DNA of 64,000 nt from Oasisia sp. SBJ-2009 (taxonomy: Eukaryota > Annelida > Polychaeta > Sabellida > Siboglinidae): positions 13,617,029 through 13,681,028 of the forward strand of contig OZ024865.1 of the NCBI GenBank assembly GCA_964017155.1. The letters are read 5' to 3'. This document shows, piece after piece, positions 43,201-55,200 of this stretch. The position numbers and the translations under genes are program-made. The notes beneath the pieces are model-generated. The model had not been told where the DNA came from, searched no databases, and saw nothing but the letters and a program-made list of their open reading frames with translations. Position 1 is the stretch's first letter; the number at the start of each line of letters is the position of its first letter.

Positions 43201-46200
43201 TGTTGCTGCCCCCTCGACCACGTCCACGTGCTCGACAACCCCTAGTGCTTTTCCGCTTAGCTGTGTGTGAATGTTCTGCAGTCGATGCCACTGACTCGGA
43301 TTCAGTGGAGTTCACATCACTGAACTGGTTGCTTGATGCACTTGCTGGATAGCCCAAGGGTCGAGAATCATCTGCAACAACAGAATACACAGTGACCGGT
43401 GGTAGCAGACAAGGACACACAGTAACACAAAAGGATAGAAGGAAGATATGGAATTGAGTGAGGAGATTGGAATGAAAAATACCCAAACTGGAAATTAGAT
43501 GGTAACAGAATGATATGTACAAAGATTGCCAAAGAGAATTATGAAAGTTGAAAATGGTGGGAAACAATGAAGAGAAAGACAAAAGCTGAAATGGAACAAA
43601 ATAAAACATATTCTGGGAAGATTTGGCTTGAACAGCCATGAACAGATGCTCATTGCAGAGGAGAGAGTGAGAGAGAGAGAGAGCGAGAGAGCGAGAGAGC
43701 GAGAGAGCGAGAGAGAGAGGAGCGAGAGAGCAAGCTCTAGACATGTAAAAAAATACCAAGAAAAGTAGATGAAGCAACAGAGTAATGTGGACCTCACCCC
43801 ACATGGAGCAAGAAGAAGAAATGTGACTGTTGGGGATGGGTAATCTTTTACTTTCTGACTTAACTATGAAAAAGACAACAACCGCCAAACTACTCCTCAC
43901 ATATCTGATCTTGTGAAGAGCATTTATTTAGCGACGCCTGCGATAAATTACCAATGTTTTGGTAAGAAGCGTCAAGCTCCACGTAGCCACCATAGATCAT
44001 GTCGAGTTTTGCACGAGTTTGTTTTCTTACTTTTTTATTCTTTACAGGAATGTAAGTTATTTAATTTTGTAAATTATTCACTTTTGTAACCTTATATGTA
44101 CATAAGATATGTGAGGATAAGTTTGGCGGCTGTAAGAAGTCGTTTTCATGGTTAGGTCAGAAAGTAAACAAAAAGATCGATGCGTATGGCCACGATGCCG
44201 ACAACTCCAGCACAGACTTGTGCCCATAGCCACGGAATGACGCCGCATCCTGGCAAGACATCTCGGCACAGTTTATTATATTCAAATTTGAAGGCACTGA
44301 ATATTCGTATTCGAAATTTTGAGGATATTCGATTCGATGTTCGATTTGAATGAAATTTCAAATTTGCTCCATCCTTATTTTGGGGGTAACTTCACTACTG
44401 TGGTAGTATTGATGCTAGCATTATTGAAACAATGCCATGATAATCAGTACACTTGAGTACAATGAGAGTGCATGGCCAACCTGGTGAAATGTGACATAGA
44501 TCTGTTGTGTAGATTGCACATAAACTTGTTATCATAATGTAAACATGCAACTCAGAACAACATGCTAACAAACCAATTATTGATGCCACGATATTGATGT
44601 ATAGCGCCACCTAGTGAATGGACATGACAAGTGTTGCCACATAGTGCGATACATTGATACCATTTTTGGAACCAAACAAAATAAACTGATCGAATGGAAG
44701 TATGCTTATTAGAACGCTTATTTTGAGATATTTTTGCTTCTTAAATATTTTAAATGTACTGTATGATTAATACAACGGTACATGTCAAACATTCCAAAAG
44801 CAACCAAAATGATCACATCTCTTTCTATCTTGATTCACTTTCTTGATTTATACGTTTTCTTGAACCATTTGCAATGCATTAAAAAAAATTGCATTTGTGA
44901 GTTTCACATTAAAATTATGCGGTATAATATGGGTGTACCCATATTTCATGTAATAACATAGATTCATAGCACTTTATATTAAGAAATATAATGTGTTCCG
45001 AGGCATATGTTTGGGACTTTAGTACAACACTAATAAAGACATGACTTCATATTACATACTTTAAAATGTAATACCTATTTGAATTGAACAGTGCTTTAAA
45101 TTGTCAGTGCCTAGATAAATTAAAAACAAATGTTTATAATGTAGTTTTTACTTTTTTTAGAAAAAGGAAACGTTTCCTAAATTTAGTACAAGTAGATTTC
45201 TCAGACATTGTACCCACTTGCAACATTGTCTTAAAGTGTACACTATCTGATAACAATGTCAGTTCATTACATAAATTTACCTCAGAGAGGCACAGAGCCA
45301 ATGTAAGTGTACCACATCTAGGCTAGTAGTGGGCCTAAAATTTGTTTAGCCAATTTGGCTCAAGGTCAGAAATTTCTTTAGCCAAATTATATATTTTTAG
45401 CCATTTTTTTTAGGTAAAAACACAATGTAATATTATATAGAATGCTATACATTATTCACTTTATTACCTAGACACTGACAACACGATTAGCATAAAAACA
45501 CCCCATATAATTTTTTTTTAATTACCATAAAAAGAAAGCTGAACAACAGTTGAGAATTTTGCAAATACCCAAAGTAAATTAATGGGATATCTTTCATCTA
45601 TAAAAGTTGAAAGATAACATTTTATAACAAGGCATCCATAATTCAGAAAAATCTACTCTACTTGTATTGCCATGCAGGAATTCAAACAGTGCAGTGATAT
45701 AATTATTACCTATCTTAAAATATCATTTGACTGGTCAGTAACTGATTAGTTGAATAGGATAATTCTCAAAATTAGTTAATTGTAATAGCTAGGCTAGTGC
45801 TGTCGATCGCCATTTGCGCCATAGGCGAAACGGTTTTCTATTTGGCGAAAATAAATTAAACCTCTTCGCCAAATTGGCGAAACGTTATATCTGTCAATAT
45901 TATTGATTTTATCAGCAATACATGACTGCATTATTCAATACCCAGCTCTGTTAAAGTTGCCTAAACGATCGCACATTCAACTGACCCAAATAACCAGTCG
46001 GCGTAACGTGACCTGCTGGGTAAACAATAGGTCGCTAATCCCTCCACTTAGCCATGCTCACAGACAATAGGGGAGCTTAAATCAATCAAGAATTGTGTTT
46101 ACTAGACAATGGGGACCTGCCTGATGGCACTAATTACAAGTTTGAGGCAAGTACAACGCTGTACCCTACAGGTTCCATATTATCGCTCAGTATCACCGGC

Positions 46201-49200
46201 GCAGTCACATGGCATTGTCAATGATTAATCAATCTGCCATCTGGTAACTATTCGATAAAATGCCAATATAGATTGTAATTCATGTATGTTTGACAAGTTT
46301 CACCACCAGAAACATTACAGATAGAAAGATGCATGTCAAAAACGTGTTTTATTAAATATAGCCTGCGTCACCCAGGCCAGGATTACAGTCAGCCACAGTT
46401 AACTAATTTGGTGAATTACTTTATTCAATTACTGAGCAGTCAAATGAAGTTTTAATATAGTTAATAATTATTATCAATACACAGTTTGAATCACTGCGGG
46501 GCAGCAAAAGTAGAGTAGGTGGTTCTTAATTATTTTACCTTGTTATAAAAGTGTATCTTTCAATTTATGTAATGTAAATTTTATTACATTAATAGTATGT
46601 GTTAGGTGCTGTTTCTTTATATTTTGCAAAATTCCCAACAGTTGTTCAGGTTTCATTTTATTGTTAAACAATGTTCTGTTAAATTATACTGGATGTTTGT
46701 TTGCGTTATATATGTTTAGCTAAATATATAAATGTTTAGTTAATTAAAATAGGACATTTTTTTCTTGTGGATATTGTATAGAATTTTTTATTATATTATG
46801 TCTTGTTTTGCACTTTTAAACCGGGTAATTTAATTGATCTAAAAAAATGGCTAAAGAGAATCTCATTTGGCTAAACAAATTTCTGACCTTTAGCCAAATT
46901 GGCTAAACAGATTTTAGGCACAGCGCTAGCCTAGAATAGTCTACATATCGACTGTAATTCTGGCCTGTGTGACAGAGGGGGCATTCCATGTCAAATCAAT
47001 CAAAAACAGGGTGAAATTTATATGACTGTCTTCGATTTTTTTAAATAAAATTTGGTGTGTTTATTTATGATCATGATTCTATGCATTCCACACATTTTTA
47101 GGTCGATCTGACCTTCAGGTCCAGAGTTAGAAGTCATCAAACTTTGACCCGACCTTGATACCTGATGACCTTCCAGGTGACCTACAGATGTGATGTTGAT
47201 GTCATTTTAAAGCTAATTGTCTACATATTTCGACAACAATCAATATACTAAAATTGTTAAAATATATGCATGAACGCATGCACGCACACACACACAAAGT
47301 ACACCAACCATAGCTTTATGCAGAGACCCGTCATTTGGACGGGTAAAAACCGTTGTGAACGGGTAGAAATATGGGTGGACGGGTAAAACATGAAGGAGCA
47401 AAAAAGGTCTTCCAAAACCACAGATATTGTCAGTTATGCCTCAAAAGTAAGTGTAAATGGTGTCACATGTGTGTTTGTAGTCCATTTTAGGTCATCGGAC
47501 ACATTTAAAGTTTGTCAACTGCCTTAAATCATTAGCATTCAGCCGATTTTAACGGGAAGTCTGTGCCTCCTCAAATATTTGACCTAGATGTTTAAAAATA
47601 TTGCTTACGCCATTTTCTTTGCTCTAGCGCCTTTATTACTCAATTCTCGCAATTGAATTTGAAATTCTTAAATGTATCACATTTGTATTTGATTCAGAAA
47701 CCATAAATTAAATTATCAATCCAGCATTAAATGATTCATTCAATACCTGAGAAAGTTGTCTGATTAATAATAACACGTGGATAGCGGATAGCAGTAACCA
47801 GAACACTAGACACAGCAACAGGAAAAGAACGACACCTAGGGATTGGATTGGAAACAGTGTATTCATGAAAGTAATCATGAAAGTAGTCAAGATTATGTTC
47901 TAATGAAATCATACTCGAGTACATTCTAAAGTAATCGTACTCGAGTACATTTGTATTGTAATCACTCCATCTCTGCTCTGTATGCATGGAGAAAGAGGCA
48001 AATGTACCCCAATGCCTGGGAGGGAATGCACTTACAAACGTCCAATACCAACTTATTAACACATGGACACTCACCTTGTAACGACTGAAGAGTCACTGCC
48101 GTTGTAGACAACCGTCCCCTTCCACGCCCTCGTCCTCTGCCTTGACCCCTGCCCCGCGAATGTCCCAACCCTCTCGGGGCGTGAAGTTTGCCCCTCTCCA
48201 CGTTCTTGCTCAGCCATCCCCGCCCCCTGCCGCGGTACTTCCATAGTATGTTCCCTCGTATTTTGCTTTGGCCACGATTTACGGCCGCGAGTAAGAACGC
48301 AGTTTTGTCCTCCACCTCGCTGCATTCTGTCGAAATGCTGCTCCGACGAGACAACGCGTCATCGCGCGGCGTGACACTACCGCGCTGTACACTACCACCG
48401 GCGCTGGCACTGTCACTCGACTCAAAGCCGTCAAATAAATCCACCGGGTCCTGTGGTTCCGCGTTGTCACACGGTTGTGTGCTTTCACAAGGCACGCCAC
48501 GGCCGGTCAACAACCGACTGGTCAGCGGACCACGACCGGTTAACGAACCATGAATGGTCAATGAACCGCGACTGGGTAATCCAGAACCGCGACCAGGTAA
48601 TCCAGATAGGCCACGCGTCCGCGGACGGCCTCGCTGTCGCCGTTGGAAGCGTGGGGCCGGATGCTCCCCGTGCTGGAGTGTGGCATGTCCACATGGCCCA
48701 AGACTGCCTCTAGGAGCACCTAACTGGTTCGACTGCCCTGGAGACTGGACGACTCCCCGACCTGAAACACATGACATAGGTCACTGCTTCAACGACTTAT
48801 TCCTTCAAGGCGAGTTATTGCTTAGGACTACCAGAAACTTGATCGGACTACCAAAGATGATACTGATGTTTGTCGGAAAATAGCTCAGATGAGCTGTTAC
48901 CAAATTTTTTGTTTGTCATGTTATTTTGCTAATATTTGGGCCATATGACTACCACATATATCCGAGGACAACCAAATTTCCCAACTAAGTAGTCCTGCTG
49001 ACTACCAGAAATGTTGGAGTTATATCTACCCATAGCTTCAATGATGACTTATTCCTTCAAGATGAGTTATTGCTTCAAAGATGACTTATTCCTTCAAGGT
49101 GAGTTATTGCTTCAATGATGACGTATTCCTTCAAGGTGAGTTATTGCTTCAATGATGACTTATTCCTTCAAGGTGAGTTATTACTTCAATGATGACGTAT

Positions 49201-52200
49201 TCCTTCAAGGTGAGTTATTGCTTCAATGATGACTTATTCCTTCAAGGTGAGTTATTGCTTCAATGATGACTTATTCCTTCAAGGTGAGTTATTGCTTCCA
49301 AGATGACTTATTCCTTCAAGGTGAGTTATTGCTTCAATGATGACTTATTCCTTCAAGGTGAGTTATTGCTTCAATGATGACTTATTCCTTCAAGGTGAGT
49401 TATTGCTTCAAAGATGACTTATTCCTTCAAGGTGAGTTATTGCTTCAATGATGACGTATTCCTTCAAGGTGAGTTATTGCTTCAATGATGACTTATTCCT
49501 TCAAGGTGAGTTATTGCTTCAATGATGACGTATTCCTTCAAGGTGAGTTATTGCTTCAATGATGACTTATTCCTTCAAGGTGAGTTATTGCTTCAATGAT
49601 GACTTATTCCTTCAAGGTGAGTTATTGCTTCAATGATGACTTATTCCTTCAAGATGAGTTATTGCTTCCAAGATGACTTATTCCTTCAAGGTGAGTTATT
49701 GCTTCAATGATGACTTATTCCTTCAAGGTGAGTTATTGCTTCAATGATGACTTATTCCTTCAAGGTGAGTTATTGCTTCAATGATGACGTATTCCTTCAA
49801 GGTGACTTATTGCTTCAATGATGACTTATTCCTTCAAGGTGAGTTATTGCTTCAATGATGACTTATTCCTTCAAGGTGGGTTATTGCTTCAATGATGACT
49901 TATTCCTTCAAGGTGGGTTATTGCTTCAATGATGACTTATTCCTTCAAGGTGAGTTATTGCTTCAAAGATGACTTATTCCTTCAAGGTGAGTTATTGCTT
50001 CAACGATGACTTATTCCTTCAAGGTGAGTTATTGCTTCAACGATGACTTATTCCTTCAAGGTGAGTTGTTGCTTCAATGATGACTTATTCCTTCAAGGTG
50101 AGTTATTGCTTCAATGATGACTTATTCCTTCAAGGTGAGTTATTGCTTCAATGATGACTTATTCCTTCAAGGTGGGTTATTGCTTCAACGATGACTTATT
50201 CCTTCAAGGTGAGTTATTGCTTCAACGATGACTTATTCCTTCAAGGTGAGTTATTGCTTCAACGATGACTTATTCCTTCAAGGTGAGTTGTTGCTTCAAT
50301 GATGACTTATTCCTTCAAGGTGAGTTATTGCTTCAATGATGACTTATTCCTTCAAGGTGAGTTATTGCTTCAAAGATGACTTATTCCTTCAAGATGAGTT
50401 ATTGCTTCAATGATGACTTATTCCTTCAAGGTGAGTTATTGCTTCAATGATGACTTATTCCTTCAAGGTGAGTTATTGCTTCAATGATGACTTATTCCTT
50501 CAAGGTGAGTTATTTCTTCAATGATGACTTATTCCTTCAAGGTGAGTTATTGCTTCAATGATGACTTATTCCTTCAAGGTGAGTTATTGCTTCAATGATG
50601 ACGTATTCCTTCAAGGTGAGTTATTGCTTCAATGATGACTTATTCCTTCAAGGTGAGTTATTGCTTCAATGATGACTTATTCCTTCAAGATGAGTTATTG
50701 CTTCAAAGATGACTTATTCCTTCAAGGTGAGTTATTGCTTCAATGATGACTTATTCCTTCAAGGTGAGTTATTGCTTCAATGATGACGTATTCCTTCAAG
50801 GTGAGTTATTGCTTCAATGATGACGTATTCCTTCAAGGTGAGTTATTGCTACAATGATGACTTATTCCTTCAAGGTGAGTTATTGCTTCAATGATGACTT
50901 ATTCCTTCAAGGTGAGTTATTGCTTCAATGATGACGTATTCCTTCAAGGTGAGTTATTGCTTCAATGATGACTTATTCCTTCAAGGTGAGTTATTGCTTC
51001 AATGATGACTTATTCCTTCAAGGTGAGTTATTGCTTCAATGATGACATATTCCTTCAAGGTGAGTTATTGCTTCAATGATGACTTATTCCTTCAAGGTGA
51101 GTTATTGCTTCAATGATGACTTATTCCTTCAAGGTGAGTTATTGCTTCAATGATGACTTATTCCTTCAAGGTGAGTTATTGCTTCAATGATGACGTATTC
51201 CTTCAAGGTGAGTTATTGCTTCAAAGATGACTTATTCCTTCAAGGTGAGTTATTGCTTCAATGATGACATATTCCTTCAAGGTGAGTTATTGCTTCAAAG
51301 ATGACTTATTCCTTCAAGGTGAGTTATTGCTTCAATGATGACATATTCCTTCAAGGTGAGTTATTGCTTCAAAGATGACTTATTCCTTCAAGGTGAGTTA
51401 TTGCTTCAAAGATGACTTATTCCTTCAAGGTGAGTTATTGCTTCAATGATGACTTATTCCTTCAAGGTGAGTTATTGCTTCAATGATGACATATTCCTTC
51501 AAGGTGAGTTATTGCTTCAAAGATGACTTATTCCTTCAAGGTGAGTTATTGCTTCAACGATGACTTATTCTTTCAAGGCAAGTTATTGCTTCAACGATGG
51601 CTTATTCCTTCAACATGGGCTTTCCCTTCATTGGCCTTCAATGATGACTTATTGTGTAAAATTATCCATCCATTTCACATAAACACTGTTGAAATAGTAC
51701 ATAAATGTATGGGCTATTTCTTAAAGGCTTGGTGTTGTGTTTCAATGATGGCTACTGCTTTAATGGTAATGACCCTACAACAGTAGGCCATTACTTCAAC
51801 AATAGGCCTTGTAATGGGTTGGGGTCATGGAACAAACTGTCACTGACTACACGAGCTGCTCCGTGTGTGTCATCTCAAGACATTAATTTAAACAAACTTA
51901 TTGTGGATGGTGATGATATTTACTTTGTACATTAATTAATTTATATTTTACTTTAATTGTTTTATAACATTTCTATATAGTGTGCCATCAGTTAATTATC
52001 AGTTAGAGATTACGCAGGAAAAAACCTATATTATTATTATTATTAATATTATTAGAAACCAAGAGACTGAGAGGAAATCAGATAGAAGAGTTTAAAATAT
52101 TGAATGGGTATGAAAATATTGACAGAAATATGTTTTTCTCTGTTAAAGGACAAGCCGTGTAGATTAGATATTAGAAAATTTTCATTTTCAGAAAGAACAG

Positions 52201-55200
52201 TAAATGTTTGGAACAGATTATCGGCTGATTGTGTGGGTGCTAGTAGTGTTAATGTTTAAAAATAAAATCAACATATACCTAAGAAGGGCGGGGTACATTT
52301 AGATAGATGGTTGGACTCTCGATAAGCCAAAGGGCTTTCTATTCCACCTGCCATCTAGAGTTGATTCTCTAGGTGGCAATCTTGTTAAATCTTGTTAAAT
52401 CTATTACCCGTACATTACATGGTTAATCAAAGTTAGATTACTGTGGTTCAACCAAGGCAAAATTCAAATTGATTGGAGACAGTCTCCTCGACTTTGTCCT
52501 ATATACCAACCTGCTGCACTTGCCGGCCTCCCAAACGTGTCAACCTCAGCAGCTGTCGGTATCGGTGACGCGTCACCACGACTTGTGGGCCAACTTCGGG
52601 CCACGCGGCTGCCACGGGCCATACGGCGGCCACGGGACTGGCCTCGGATGACACACTTTGTCACACTGGACACAGTGGACACACTGGAATTCTGTCTTCT
52701 CATTTGTGATATGTCTGTTGTAATCATAAAATGACAAAATAAAACCCGAGTACTGCAATGATCTTTGGTATTCAGACATTTAAAAGTAATTAAATTATCG
52801 ACCATCCCCAAACGTGTGGTATAATAATGTTATTATTTTTATTTTATTATAAATATGTAATGCTATTTATTTTGTTTTATAATTTATTTATAATTTTTTT
52901 ATTGTAGTCTATTTTTTATTTATTCAGTATAATGATTTTTTATTGTTTTTAAATTTTTTTATTCACAATATTTTAACGCATTATGCAATGTATAAGGTAC
53001 TCGATCCAACTGTTTCATGCATGTATATTATGTTTTACAATACACTTGCGTTTGCAATCACGATCCTTATGGAGATAAAATGTTCATTTTATAAGGTTAT
53101 CGTGAATAAATAATATTTATTTATTATTATTATTATTCAGGTCCAAAAACATCAATTTCAGGAGCCCCAAAATAAAAACAAAATTAATTAATAATTCATT
53201 ATCCCCGATAGACATGCAGTGTATAAGTGCAAGGGATTAGGTGGGCATCTATTATTTTCTCAAAAGGCAAAAGTAGCACAGTGGTGGATAAATGAACTAA
53301 CTGCCTGTGTTTTTCACCTTTGTTCAAAGGTGGTGTGGGTCGATTACCATTAATTTTTAGGCAGAGTGTGTCTATAGGGAATAATATGGTAAATGTTGAC
53401 TTCTAGTATGGCTAATGGCTATACAGGATATGATGAATACCACACACATCGTTTCCAATTTCATAGGAACAGACCATCAATTCGAACTACGGAATTAATT
53501 TTTAAACCTAGTTGGAACTAAACATAACGTAATTAATTTGATTTTTAATCATGCTTAATCTGCCAAGTTTAATATGGAACTTATGAAATAGATTTGGATG
53601 AATACATAAACTGGATAAATCATTTACACTAACTTGTCAAGTGACAAAAGGTTGTAATGCACCAGTTGAAACTGGCACCATTACAGTTAACAGACTGGAA
53701 GCAGACGTGCCCTTAAATCGTTCATTCAATCCGCCATCAAGTATTTGCTGACATATCACTGTCCCTACCACTGCCACTCCAATCGTTTTTATCACATTTA
53801 TTTATCTTATAATATTGTCATATTATTTTTAGCATAATTATTCAAGTGTTTGATCTATTTTTACAGCTACCGTTTAGATATTTATAATATACTTGATTTT
53901 ACTTTATACTTGCATTACTATGTGATTTAAATAATGTTGTTTTTATGCTTCCTCAAAAGTGCAAGACGTATATCCATTCAATGACTGGACAATAAAGGTA
54001 TTATTATTAAATGGCAAATTAAATATGACGTAAGACACAATCTGAGTATGATTTATGAACCTTACCGGAACTACTTTTTACAAGCTGTTTTGGTCGTCCT
54101 CGAACACGTTTGACCACTTTTATCACCTTTATCACTCTCATCGCCGACAGCTCTCTGGAATCTATCAACACAAAGTAATACATATATTTAAAAATAAACT
54201 ATCTCTTATCTGCAGAACTTACCACTGAAATTTAAATCACACCAACACTTTTACACGTGGTCAGTGTAAAATCAACACAATCAGGATACACCATGAATTT
54301 GCCCAACTCATCCTCAGATATATACTAGCAGAAATAATGAATCAGACTTAATACAAGACAAAATCACCACTAAAGATGTCTAATTTCAAGATGTATTTTG
54401 CAAATTATTTCAAGCTATATTACCGGGCTACTTAATACTTATAAATAGTGAAAAATGTGCAATTCAAAAGTATCATATATCTGCAATATGTGACAGAATA
54501 ACTATACCTCCCTGGTGGACTTCTTTCTTAAACCAACAGCTTGTATTTTAACTCTTTACTGGCAGACAGACAATTTATTTGAAGATGGCAGCCATCTGTG
54601 AATTACATCGCACGATAGACAACATATACATTAAAAGTATACAGCCCATCCCACTTCTACAAAAACATACCAAATCGCTCCTTTGTTTCCTCCTCCACAG
54701 AAGAGCTCCAGGCCTGTGGCGTTGGCCTCTTCCCCATTGCTGCCACATCGGCCGCCTTCTGATATGTCTTCTTCACACCTCCGCCGGTTGGAATCTTCTC
54801 GCGACTTTGTGTCGACGTCGCGGGGTCCTGCTTCCCCGACGTGTCTACAGGTATTTTAAATTGTTCGAACACATTCAGCCTCTCGCTGACGCCACTGGAG
54901 TCACCTGTGAGGGGGTCGAGGACAGGGTCCTTGGACGGGTCAGTGTGAATGTCCCCTGCACTGGCTGACTGGCCTGGCCAGGCCGCTAGTTGCTCCCTCA
55001 TAGCGATGGTGCTCTGAAGAAGTTGGGCAACCTAGCGATCGCAAGCAAGCATCAGTTTGTTAACTAACATATCAATCAATCAATTTCAATTTAACTTTAT
55101 TGTCCTTAAAAAGGATATGCATTGTACAACTCATGATCACTCAACCAACTGTCATTTGGACGGGTAAAAACCATTGTGGACGGGTAGAAAAATAGGGGTG

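Larger units (their letters stand above)
43372..48074 (-). other. Intron 5 of the zinc-finger gene (4.7 kb, rich in mobile elements)
   Basis: It holds a purine tract, an hAT-like terminus with ATTCGAAT palindromes (about 44275-44375), the 1.6-kb TIR element at 45318-46934, a truncated GGGTAAAA-type MITE (47309 to about 47535) and the second copy of the GTACTCGAGTAC element. No coding exon was seen in it. Confidence 0.65.

Noticed and set aside
43372..43900. 5' extension of the exon 6 frame
   Set aside because: The open frame continues into the intron because it crosses a pyrimidine-rich strand. The TGTTGTTGCAG acceptor at 43372 and the phase match with exon 5 place the exon border there.
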